A stretch of DNA of 11,975 nt, taken from contig CAJVPJ010001138.1 of NCBI GenBank assembly GCA_910592205.1, positions 1 to 11,975 of the forward strand, given 5' to 3'. Below the pieces are notes generated by a model. It was not told the origin of the DNA, did not search any database, and saw nothing but the letters and a program-made list of their open reading frames with translations. This document shows positions 1-9,700 of this stretch, one piece after another. The stretch's first letter is position 1; each line of letters starts with the position of its first letter. The stretch is from Paraglomus occultum. Taxonomy: Eukaryota > Glomeromycota > Glomeromycetes > Paraglomerales > Paraglomeraceae. The translations under genes were made by a program, and so were the position numbers.

Positions 1-1563
1 CATTGTAAAGTAGCATAATACGATTCTTAAAACTGATATTGGAAAAGAGCTATGTGAAGACTATCTTAAAATTTAGTTTCGTGCGTCAAAAAAATTAATG
101 GGATTCAATTAATAAATAGATAACATGCGCAGAATTAAATTATCAAATTGTCATATTTCCGCGTTTTATCTCTGAAAGTTTATTATTACCTATTTCAATC
201 TTGAGTGCCAGTAGGCTAATGAATTGCTGGCTTATAATGCTTTCTCGGAATTGATGCTCTATAAAAACGTTCTTTAAACTTCATAGTCATCCATAAATCA
301 TCTCCTTTGTTTGATCTGAATGTTGTAATTATTTTCATTTTCAGTTTATTTGCTGGAAAAGATACAACACTAAATTGATGCTTTGGGCATTTTGTTGTAT
401 ATACGCGAACAACGTTGCAAATTAAAATAACCTACTGTACAGATTCGGTTCGAACGAATCGAAAATGGCAAAATCTCTAGTCCATGTTTGTCCAAAATTG
501 ACTTTTTATTCGCTTCCCGAAAAAATGTATAAAGCAATTTTCATGTCAATCAAAACTGCTTGTGTGTTGTCATGTGTTTTACACGATTATTGTCTTATTG
601 ACATATCACGGCGTCTATAGTTAATATGCCTCAAATAACTAAGAATATCATTACATCTACTCGAAAAATATTGTCTTATTAAAAGACACCTATTTAGATA
701 TACAGTACATGTTCTTCATTTAAATTCTGACATACTCTCGAAATATTTTTCTGCTTATGAACGTGGTGGTTACTTTGAAATGTAGTAATGTCTCACATAT
801 TCGCTTTACACGTAATGACTACGCCAATTGGGAATCAGACTTTTCGAGTAGCTCATATTTCCGCGTAAACTGAATGAAAAATTAAGCAGAGTATGGTAAG
901 AATGGTAACGTTTACGCATTAGAAAGTCACATATTAAGAATTGTAATTATTGCTCTCATATAAATTTTATAATTTGTTAGAAAAAGAAGGTTAGCTTCGA
1001 TCTCTTCGGTTGAATCTGACTTCGCTTTGTATTTCTGCTTTATCGCTTTCGCAATTCTTCTTTCGTGCCTCTATTAATAGCGCGTTTTTTTATACTGTTT
1101 CAGTCTTGCATGTTGGAATTCTCTTACGACATAAACCAGTGTAAGCATACCTGTAAGCTCTAATACTAATACTATTGCTAATAAATGCAATTAGTCGAGA
1201 AAGCCTGATATTTATTGGACCTGTCTCTCTTGAATAAGACGTATGGATTCGGCAAAAATTGAAATGATTTGCAAAATCAAATTAGGCAACTTTCCAGTAT
1301 TGTTGAATGCCAAGCCTTCCATAACCCAGCCACCAGACTGTATTTGGGAAACATTACGTAGTAACGTCTGTCTGTCTGTTATATTAATAGAAATATTATT
1401 TAATAACTAGCTTTGCAATAAATTTAATTTCATTGCTCGTTACTATTATTATCATCATTGGCCAAACGCCTGCTTTTTGTGGAACTGACTCTAAATGAAA
1501 CGTGTAATCAAAACCCCTCCACGAATATGTCATTCACAGACAATTTTGCTATAAGAACACATC
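1..1563. other. Gene-free AT-rich region upstream of chitinase
   Basis: I see no convincing coding region on either strand, no tRNA and no mobile-element ends. Reading frames are short and broken by stops. The 3' part must hold the promoter and 5' UTR of the chitinase that starts at 1564. Small features noticed are a near-palindrome at 442-460, a short GTCT repeat at 1366-1379, and a CCCCT pentamer at 1514-1518, which matches the core of the yeast stress element but is too short to mean much alone. Confidence 0.6.
442..460. repeat. Short inverted repeat centred on TTCGAA
   Basis: GATTCG at 442-447 is mirrored by CGAATC at 455-460, and the spacer contains the palindrome TTCGAA. The 6-bp stem with a 7-nt loop could be a protein-binding palindrome or chance. 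It recalls a tRNA T-arm, but the loop is out of register and no acceptor or anticodon arm surrounds it. No function is assigned. Confidence 0.35.
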
Positions 1564-3043
1564 ATGAGCAAATACTCTCCGGTCAGCGTCCTCGAAGACG
1601 AATCTATAGCACCTAGCCAGCGAATTAATTGTAGGGGAAACCTAAGACGGCTATTGCTAATCTTACTATTCTTCGCACTTACAATCGTTACACTTTGGAA
1701 CGTCGTTCCTGGTCTATTCCTAAACGTTAAGAATTTCGACGATAACAGTCTCGCTCCACCAATGGATCATAGCACACCCAGCGGAGGCAAGGTCATTGCG
1801 GGATATTTTGTCTCGTGGGGTATATACGCTCGTGCTTTTACTGTATCGGACTTGGATCCGTCTAAACTTTCGCATATACTCTACGCCTTTGCCGAGCCCA
1901 ATGCCGACGGCACGGTCATTCTTAAAGATCCGTGGGCTGACACCGACAAACACTTTGATGGCGATTCGTGGAATGACACGGGAAACAATCTTTATGGAAA
2001 TTTCAAACAGCTAGGTTTGTTGAAAAAGAAGAATAGACACCTGAAAGTTAGCTTGTCAATCGGAGGGTGGACGCTATCGAAGAACTTCCCGACAATGGCT
2101 GCTCACAAATCGTCAAGACACAAGTTTGTCGAGTCATCTATTGCTCTGCTCAATGATTTAGGCTTGGATGGATTAGATGGTAAGTGCATTATTCGCATTC
2201 TACGCGAGGTGTGTAACCATTTTGAAACTAGCTCGGGACTTTTTTTTTTTCCTGACATGATCGTATTGATTGTTTGTAGTTGACTGGGAGTATCCAGAAA
2301 ACAGTAACGATGCTCGTAACTATGTTACACTTCTTCAAGAACTTCGTCAAGGACTAGACGAATATGCATCTTCGAAAAGAGAGACAAATCGATATCTTTT
2401 AACGGCCGCGGTGCCAGCTGGTGCATCCAAGTATCGTATCCTCGACTTGAATGGGATGAGCAAATACCTCGATTACTTTTATTTGATGGCCTACGACTTT
2501 TGCGGTTCGTGGTCGGATGTCGCCGGACATCAGGCTAATCTTTATGCAGGCGATCTCAATATTGATATGGCCGTTAGATACTATATCGAGCATGGTGTGC
2601 ATGCTCATAAGATCGTGATTGGCATGCCATTGTATGGCCGTGCATTTAGAAACACCAGCGGAGTTGGTGGAAGGTTCAACGGCGTTGGAGAGGGAACTTG
2701 GGAAGAAGGTGTCCATGATTACAAGAAGCTGCCTCCCAATGATGCGGATGAAATCGTGGATCATGTTGCAGTCGCAGCATACAGTTATAATAGCAATAGC
2801 AAAGAGCTTATCAGTTATGATAATCCCCACGTCGTTGCACGTAAAGCTCAATATATAGTTGCAATGGGTTTGGGAGGGGCAATGTTCTGGGAATTGAGTG
2901 CTGACCATCCAACCGACAACGAACGGTCGCTATTAAGAACTGTGTATAATGAATTACATGGAAGTACAGAGATGGACAGGACACCAAATCACATCTCATT
3001 TCCTAAAAGTAAATATGATAACGTTAAAGCCGGCTTTGAGTGA
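1564..3043 (+). CDS. Membrane-anchored GH18 chitinase (two exons)
   Basis: Exons 1564-2179 and 2280-3043 encode 459 residues. The product is predicted to hydrolyse beta-1,4 linkages in chitin by substrate-assisted catalysis. Residues 1-29 are polar with Arg at 20, 24, 28 and 29. A hydrophobic stretch at about 30-54 looks like a type II signal anchor, placing the catalytic domain (about 77-430) outside the membrane. Visible GH18 motifs are SIGGWT (165-170), DGLDVDWE (202-209, with D202, D205, D207 and acid E209), MAYD (275-278) and the C-terminal substrate-floor Trp409 in FWE. There is no chitin-binding module, Ser/Thr-rich tail or GPI signal. The start has A at -3 and fits the anchor. The domain resembles the fungal/bacterial class V group typified by Trichoderma 42-kDa endochitinase. 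Cell-wall remodelling is the likely role; the true substrate cannot be read from sequence. Confidence 0.93.
2180..2279 (+). other. Chitinase intron splitting the catalytic motif
   Basis: This 100-nt intron begins GTAAGT and ends TAG. It has a run of twelve T or C-flanked T bases around 2239-2250 and a CTGAC branch-like site at 2252-2256. Removing it joins GAT-G to TT-GAC in phase 1 and restores the DGLDVDWEYP active-site motif, which strongly supports both splice sites. Retention would put a stop before the catalytic glutamate. Confidence 0.93.
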
Positions 3044-3073
3044 ATTACTTAATTTATTTCGATAATCACGCAT

Positions 3074-3079
3074 AATAAA
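3074..3079 (+). terminator. Candidate chitinase poly(A) signal
   Basis: AATAAA lies 31 nt after the chitinase stop codon. Other copies lie at 3267-3272 and 3354-3359, so the 3' UTR may be longer and include the CAA repeat. Confidence 0.4.
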
Positions 3080-3122
3080 CATATTAAGAATGAATAGCAT
3101 GTTGGGTTGTAATACTAATACG

Positions 3123-3191
3123 CAACGACAACAACAACAACAACAACAATATCATCATCAACAACAACAACATCAACAACAACAGCAACAA
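3123..3191 (+). repeat. CAA/CAT/CAG trinucleotide microsatellite
   Basis: The tract is an interrupted CAA repeat with CGA, TAT, CAT and CAG interruptions, 80 bases after the chitinase stop. It lies within a 33-codon ATG frame at 3099-3200 in which it reads as poly-Gln with His interruptions. It may be part of the chitinase 3' UTR or intergenic. A real small protein is possible but unsupported; the composition alone would give such a frame. Confidence 0.85.
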
Positions 3192-3200
3192 GCAGTTTAA

Positions 3201-3656
3201 GATAATTGATGTTCAATTTCTGATTTGTATGTTGGAGAATCTGTGGGCGTTTTTTAACCTGAATCTAATAAACTTACGCGTATTTCAACTGAATTTTACT
3301 ACTGAATACTGCAACCATGTAGTCCCCGTTTTATTTTACTGCTTGTAATTCGTAATAAATAATTAATTGGCCTAAGCGCAAGTGTACACGTGCGAATCGT
3401 CATAGTAAATGTCATTTGAATAAGTTCCAAGTCAATTTATCGTATGGCATGGATGCAAACTTTTTGCTATGGCTTACAGAGAGATAATGGCACGGTAGAA
3501 TTAATCCGATTTCCAAAAATAAATGTCTACACCACTACGTAGCACTACGGATACGTTACCATGCTTCGAAGACGCAAATGACATAATCAGGCAAAAAGGA
3601 AACAGTTAAAAATATACCATAGAATAAGACACTCTGCAAATGATCGAATTGACTCA
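3201..3656. other. Intergenic region between convergent genes
   Basis: This AT-rich spacer lies between the chitinase (+) and RPL43 (-), whose 3' ends face each other. I see no coding region or RNA gene. It holds two further AATAAA hexamers for the chitinase side (3267-3272, 3354-3359). Confidence 0.55.
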
Positions 3657-3662
3657 TTTATT
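3657..3662 (-). terminator. Candidate RPL43 poly(A) signal
   Basis: TTTATT on the plus strand reads AATAAA on the minus strand, 20 nt past the RPL43 stop codon. The spacing suits a eukaryotic cleavage and polyadenylation signal. Confidence 0.5.
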
Positions 3663-3682
3663 AAAGTACATTTAATAAAATA

Positions 3683-4452
3683 TTAAGATTCTGCCAATTC
3701 ACGCAAACGTCTGATCGTTGATCTGACAGTAGCGGCCGCGGTGGTACTATAAAAAGGCACACGAATATTCAAAAGCATTAACACCTCGTTGGACCACAAT
3801 TTCATATCAAATCACGATATTAATCACTTACGAAACGGTCCAAGCACCACCGGCAAGCACTTTTCTACAAGCCTTGCACTCCCAGATGCCGACAGCCTTT
3901 CTTTTAACTGTGTCTTTACCGCAGAATGTGCAAGTATATTTCTGATGTTGTGTGATTTCCATTTTTTTTATCTGCTTTCTTAGTGATGCACCATAACGAG
4001 TGCCGTATTTACCGACTACTCCGACCTTAAGCAACCAGACCCAAATTTAGGTTACAAACGGCTGATACTGTAGGCAGCTGAGAAACGTTGTAAAACTGTT
4101 ACTCACCTTCTTTGTTCGTTTGGCCTAATTACGAAAAAGCGTTGAGAAGAAAATATTAATGATTAGATTAACTTAACTGACGCATTAACTCTAGGTGCAC
4201 ACCCTCCAAGTTCTACATTCAAAAGCCTTCTTAAAATAGCATCTGTCTCAACCCTAGGTTCACTGTTTTAGCTATTATTTCTCTCTTGCAAATTTGTCCA
4301 GGGTTATCACCCTATGGATTGCGTGTGCTAACTAACACCGCGCTCGATGCAATTCCAGAGATCGTCGTATAGTTAACTCAGTATACACAGCTATTAATCA
4401 TGCGACAGCACACTGCACGGCGTGCTCAGTCGTTTCGTATGAATCTTACCAT
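3683..4452 (-). CDS. RPL43: 60S ribosomal protein L43 (eL43/L37a)
   Basis: Four exons on the minus strand, 4450-4452, 4107-4124, 3832-4025 and 3683-3746, total 279 nt and encode 92 residues, the same length as yeast L43. The protein is a small zinc-binding component of the large ribosomal subunit. Cysteines C39, C42, C57 and C60 form the CxxC...CxxC zinc site. The N-terminus MAKRTKKVG and the C-terminal RRLRELAE segment match the family. Introns are 4125-4449 (325 nt), 4026-4106 (81 nt) and 3747-3831 (85 nt). Exon 1 contributes only the ATG, exactly at a GTAAGA donor, and exon 2 encodes just AKRTKK. The reconstruction keeps the frame through every junction. The long first intron is common in fungal ribosomal protein genes and often regulatory. 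The least certain part is the ATG exon, chosen because it is a CAT directly followed by a donor on the minus strand. Confidence 0.93.
4125..4449 (-). other. Long first intron of RPL43
   Basis: At 325 nt this is several times longer than its neighbours and separates the start codon from the second codon. The donor is GTAAGA and the acceptor is TTAG. I looked for a C/D-box snoRNA, a frequent guest of such introns, and found no properly ordered C and D boxes on either strand. An H/ACA guest cannot be excluded by eye. Confidence 0.75.
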
Positions 4453-4820
4453 TTGGACTGTATCGGCAATGCTCAATCAAATTGAAAGAATGTTTGGGAT
4501 TTCTTTCAATCTTAAAAATTTTCTCGACAGGATGATCGCCACGTGATTTAAGCAAAACCGCAGTAAACAGATCACATAGTAGGAGTCACAAGTCGCCCTG
4601 AAGGCTTTGATTTTTTATTCGTGGTAATTCTATTAAATAGCATATTTTTGACTGTATCATACATCGCGATATATAGGGCATTATATTCAATAATTTAGCC
4701 GTTCCAATTATCTTGTGCTATTATACAACTTGCCTCGCTGAAGCTTTCAGTCCTTCCCCAATAAATTCGCACTTGATAATCATATTAATCAACATCTCCG
4801 TTCGTGATTTGTTATTGTCC
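4453..4820 (-). promoter_or_regulatory. RPL43 promoter and bystin 3' flank
   Basis: This 368-bp spacer lies between two genes on the same strand, so it must contain the RPL43 promoter and 5' UTR as well as the end of the bystin transcript. A palindromic CACGTG sits at 4540-4545, about 90 bp upstream of the RPL43 ATG; such E-boxes are bound by Cbf1-type factors, and some yeasts use them at ribosomal protein genes. A minus-strand AATAAA (TTTATT at 4614-4619) could serve bystin but is about 200 nt past its stop. Nothing here looks coding. Confidence 0.5.
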
Positions 4821-6603
4821 TCAAATATCCGTCATCTCCACTTCTGGAATTATCTCCCCTCTAGCAACTGAGTTAACTATCTCGCGGCGAATTTCAGGTG
4901 TTATCTGATCGTGACACTTGTATTTAAGCACTTCCAGGAGTGCATCTTTTTGATCTGGGGTCAAGTCTTGCTTATATCTGCAAATATTAATGTGGCAAAC
5001 AATTAGGATGACCACCGACAACCACTATCAAAGGACCTTGAACCATATCGCGTGCATCCAACCCAAAGTTTCGTTTTGCCAACTTACCGTTGCGCAAAGA
5101 CTAAAAATGATTGATGCCATAAGACAGGCATTGTTCTCTCGTCGTTTTTAAATCTCATAAAATGATATACCAGCGCGTCTACCACTTTATACGGTAATGC
5201 ATATTTCTTATCCAGAAGAATGCGGATAAATAAACTATTTGGTCCGGTATAATCCATCTCTGCCAAGTTCAAAAGAGCCGCGGATGAATGAAGGACAGGA
5301 ATGCTCACTTTAGAAATAACACTTCCAATTATGGCCGCCTCTCGTAATGTGCATGTGCCTGACTATATTGGGAAGAATGGAAAGGATAGCTGTTAATATA
5401 CGTTAAAAAAAAGTAAATGTAAAAGATAAAAATCTTAATTACTTGGGAGATGAGCTTACTTTACATAATGGAAATAGAATCCCTTTGAAAAATGCTGCCG
5501 GTTTGTACAAAGATTTCTTCAATGCCATATAAAGATGATAGTTGAGCTTCTTATTGTCTTGAATATCATCTCGCACCTTATCAAGAAGAACCAAGTCTAA
5601 AAATCTTAAAGAGGAATACGGCCGATTAAGCAGTCTGGTGATCATTTTTATGTATCCTATCCAAATGCTTAGTCAGACACTTACCTCTGACATGGTTTAG
5701 GTTTTAGATTAGACACAAATATCCTAGTTGCTGCATATGTCGCGTGAGGTGTCCACTCTTGGGGACGTGTAAGATACAATATTTCTTCCCAATTACTTAA
5801 CGAGGGAATAATTTTAAAAGCTTTTGGTAGTTTGCCTGATTTGTATCTCTTCAGAAGAGTCCCGACTCTAATGCACGTAATATTAAAGATTGTGAGATTG
5901 TATGCCCAATTAATCGTAGAATTCATCAGAATATTGGAAGAATTTTACACTCCAACATACTTTGAATAAACTTCAATTATCTTTGGACTTAGTCCGGGAG
6001 GTGTTATAGTTTCACCCGTAGATAATTGTTGTTTCTCCCTATCATATGCCTCGATTTTCTCCATTATTATATCTGCCAAGGTCCGTCGTTCTGTCGGCGC
6101 ACTCGGAAGAAATTTATTTAGAATTTCTTGATCCTCTTCTTCCACTTCCTAATCATTACAAAAATACCATTATTAAACAGCTTAATTTCTACAAATTGAC
6201 GGCTGTGCTTACTTACCAAGTCCTCATAGTCGAAATCCTCATCTTCCGAAAAGTCTTCCTCGCTGTCTTCATGTTTTACATCTGCCGAGACAAATCTTTC
6301 CGCAAGGAGATTATCTGATCCGTCTTCTGTTTCCAGCTCCTCCTGTTGTACGCGTGCTATTTGTAAAATTTTACGCGACAGTCTCGGGTCAATGTATTCC
6401 TAGATAAAGCAAAATCACGTTTAGAGAATGTTATAATCAATTTCACATTCCACGTATCTTACATCATCTCCGGATTTTATCTGTTTCTTGGCTTGAAACT
6501 TTGCTCTCGGAGACTTTTTCGATAGTCGTCCATCCTCCTCCATCTGTACATAGAGCGGTTCATGACGTCCTTTGTTTCTTTTCGCAGTCCGATCTTTTCC
6601 CAT
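4821..6603 (-). CDS. ENP1: Bystin / Enp1, 40S ribosome biogenesis factor
   Basis: Seven minus-strand exons, 6463-6603, 6217-6399, 5961-6148, 5685-5867, 5460-5604, 5088-5362 and 4821-4977, give 1272 nt and 423 residues (human bystin about 437, yeast Enp1 about 483). Enp1 is a nucleolar and late pre-40S factor needed for 20S pre-rRNA processing and small-subunit export. The N-terminus is basic and polar with an acidic patch (residues about 90-120, [16 protein letters not shown]). The conserved bystin domain runs from about 155 to 420, with recognisable blocks [74 protein letters not shown] and PEIRREI. Introns of 63, 68, 93, 80, 97 and 110 nt all keep the frame. I chose the ATG at 6601-6603 (G at -3 and +4; family MxK start); an in-frame ATG ten codons upstream (6631-6633) is the alternative. 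Confidence 0.95.
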
Positions 6604-6754
6604 TGCCTTCCAAGTGTAAATTATTTGAATCAAAAAAAAAATACTGAAAAAATCGAAAAAAAAAAAGTTTACCGAATTGTTGGATCATTGGTGCTCTATT
6701 TCGAGAAATTTCTGATGCAGCTAAGTCAACAACATTCTCCGCAGTTGAAAAATT
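6604..6754. promoter_or_regulatory. Divergent promoter between ENP1 and HBS1
   Basis: Only 151 bp separate the two start codons, so both genes must share this control region and their 5' UTRs must be short. Two A-tracts, A10 at 6632-6641 and A11 at 6656-6666, would disfavour nucleosomes, as in many compact fungal bidirectional promoters. No clear TATA box or known ribosome-biogenesis motif was recognised. Confidence 0.7.
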
Positions 6755-9700
6755 ATGGCTCGACACAGAAACATTAGAAACCTTAACGTGGAAGGTGAGA
6801 ACGGAAGAATGCAGTGTAATATATGGTAGAGACTCGTATTAATCAAAGGTTTTATTGTAGATATCTACGACGACTGGCTTGGTGGTATGACGGGAAAACC
6901 GTTTACATATTTGCATATGCATATATGCTTGGGAATTCTGATTACGGAATGCTTGAGATTTCAATAACATATGTCTTTACATATTGTTTAGAATACTCGG
7001 ACGACGATGGCGCGGATCAAAATGATGAAGGTAATTCAAACATTAGCGTTCGGTTCCGATGATTTTGTACTATATCCATTCTCATTCGTCGTTCTCCTCT
7101 ATATAGTTTTACTGGAATCAAACTTGCGCAAAGTGAGAGAATTAATAGGCAACCCCCCCGGGATAACTGATAAGGCGATCAAAAACATTTTATGGGATAC
7201 TTACTATGATATCGAGGAGACAATACGTCGCGTATCAGGTATTTGTCATGACGTCGGCTGCTGCTCAAGAGAAACCCATTAGAAGCTTACTTTAATATAA
7301 TTTCTTGGTCAAATTATGCATGGCTTAGCCAAAATAAGAAAACCGCCAGATCAGAAACCAAAGCAATCGGCGACACAACAAACAAAACCCGCCGTAGACC
7401 AGACGCAATCAAAATCATCCCGATTAAGCATAGGTATTATTATATATATTCTTTTTCTTCCTCCTCAAGGCAAAGATTTTGAATTATCAAAACAAACAAG
7501 CACATGTTTTTTGTCGTCGTATATATTACTTGAGCGAATGGATGGCAGAGCTTCAGTTATGATGTCATGAGGATTGATAAGAGGGAGTGTGAGAACGATC
7601 CCATATCCATGGTTGAGAAGCGTACGTATGCAAATGAATCGACGCTATCTATGGCGATGAATTTTGGAGCTCTAGGAGTATCTGTCAAAACAAGATATTA
7701 CAAGCTCGTTTGCTTGTTTTGTAACTGATCATTGTGTGCTTTTCTTTTTTACGTCTTAATCTCGTTAGGCGAAACTTTGGGTTCGCTATCGACTCGGAGT
7801 TATTTTAAACAAGCCAGAGCATCTTCGCAAAGCATATTAGTGCCTCAAGACTTTTGGTCGTGGTACGACGTAAAGTGGAGCTGCAGTGGAAAGGATGAAT
7901 TGTTACCTCCTAAAATTCCGGATGGACGAGTACGATTAACTGGATTACTAGGCGGAGCAGACACTAATAATTCACGATCAACCCAATCCAGTTTCGCACA
8001 ATTTCGGGCTCAATTATCTTCTTCACGCAATTTGTCATTATCACGCGGAGATTCAAGTAGTCGTTCGAATGCCATTAACTCGAGTACTACCAACACATCG
8101 GCATCAACGCTTCGTTCTTTGCGTTCGAGTACTAACGATTCTTCGAACAGAGGTCAGTCACTTGCGAGCTTAGCACAAGCTAGTATCGATCGAGCAGGCC
8201 CGAGAACTTCGTTGACAAACCTGATTGCTAAAAGAAAAGCCCAGGAATCAGCATCCGTACAGAGTCCAGTGTCTCAACCAGCGGAAACTTCAGAGACTAC
8301 TGTTACGATCGGGAAAAGTGCATTCAATAGTACAAATTCGCCTGGACTGACACTTTCAAAGCCGAAAACAATTGCTATCGGAAAACCACGTGTAGTTCGA
8401 GCAGATGCTGGCCAAAATAAATCTTCTTTATTTTCTCTTGCCTCTGGGAAATCCAACTCATTAGTGCAATCCCGTGCTAAATTGGCTTCTACAACGCTGT
8501 CAACGAATGTCTCCGAGTCAACCCGCGAACCGATTCAATCTCATCCAGAGTCGACCGCTCAATCATCTTTCTCTCCCGCGGCGCTTGTACAGCCATTTAT
8601 ATCAGCAATACCAACATCTTCGAATCCTCTGATAGCTCCGCCATCCATATTTGCCTTGTCGCTCTTTAGTGACCTTGAAGACCCTCAATCACAACAACAC
8701 GGAACACTTACTATTGACATTTTCTCGTTAGGTGGCAACAAAGAAGCTTTTGGCTTTGATACGCCTAGCCCTGACGATATAGTAAATGAGAAACGCAAAC
8801 AAGGAAAAGCCGACGCGTCTGCAGGTATGCGTTTTAAAAACTTGCCCTGTTATTACTTATGCTTTGTATTTCCACTCATCGATAATATGACTTCAGTAAA
8901 AGAAAAGGAAAGGTCGTCAACTGAGAATTCGCTGCAACCGTCAAAGAAAATTAATGTAATTGAAGATGCTCCTAGTCTTGACAATATATCAAGGGAGGCG
9001 CGTGAAGAGAAAAAGGCCAATGCTGTCGCAAGTATGCGCTTTCAAAACCACAATGCTTTTCTTGCCGTTGTTATTTATAGTTTTGTATCTCAACTCATTA
9101 AGGGTTTGTAACTTCAGAAAAAGACACAACTGTCGTATCAAACTCACCAATTGTGGAGTCGCTGAAACCGTCAAAGAGAATTAATGTAATTGAAGAGTAC
9201 CGAAAGCGTACGGCAGAAAAAGATTCTTTGAACTTGGTTGTTGTTGGTGAGTTTTCGTTTTATCCAAATTGGCCACAATCATGTTTTCCTATTGTCCCGT
9301 TAAAATATAGACCACGATTTTAGGTCATGTTGATGCTGGGAAGAGCACGCTTATGGGTCACCTTTTATATCTTTTGGGAGAAGTTAAAGAAAGAACAATG
9401 CGAAAATATGAGCACGATTCGCAAAAATTGGGCAAATCATCTTTCGCGTTTGCATGGGTTCTCGATGAGACCGGGGAAGAGAGGAGCAGGTACGAATAAT
9501 TTCATGTGATAATAGATTCATTGTCGGCTTATGATTAAATATGTATGAATTTGTAGAGGCATCACTATGGACGTTGCCGTTACCAGTTTCGAAACGGAGC
9601 GCCGTCGATTTACTTTGCTTGATGTTCCCGGTCACCGAGATTTTATTCCCAACATGATTTCTGGGGCCGCACAGGTACACGCTTATTGTTCTCCTAAAAA

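Noticed and set aside
442-460. tRNA T-arm-like hairpin
   Set aside because: The loop is shifted relative to the TTCRANY consensus and there is no D-arm, anticodon arm or 7-bp acceptor pair in the flanks.
588-680. Repeated 12-mer TATTGTCTTATT at 588-599 and 669-680
   Set aside because: Two short copies in AT-rich DNA are compatible with chance, and no further copies or flanking structure were seen.
2399-2908. Long minus-strand reading frame (169 codons) under the chitinase
   Set aside because: It is the antisense shadow of chitinase exon 2, which carries clear GH18 motifs; the frame has no recognisable features.
3728-3757. TATAAAAAGG and GC-rich block resembling a promoter
   Set aside because: The GC-rich block is RPL43 coding sequence (Ala/Thr codons on the minus strand) and the TATA-like word is the adjoining splice acceptor tract.
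3789-3983. Plus-strand reading frame over RPL43
   Set aside because: It is antisense to the well-supported RPL43 exons 3832-4025 and shows no motif of its own.
4125-4449. C/D-box snoRNA in the RPL43 first intron
   Set aside because: Degenerate C-box-like (GTGATAA on the minus strand) and D-box-like words occur, but in the wrong order or spacing and without terminal stems.
7434-7469. A 36-nt intron ending in a pyrimidine-rich CTCAAG
   Set aside because: It is much shorter than every other intron here (48 nt or more), and the frame it opens reaches a stop at 7568-7570 without a good donor. It is kept only as a sign that this interval is complex.
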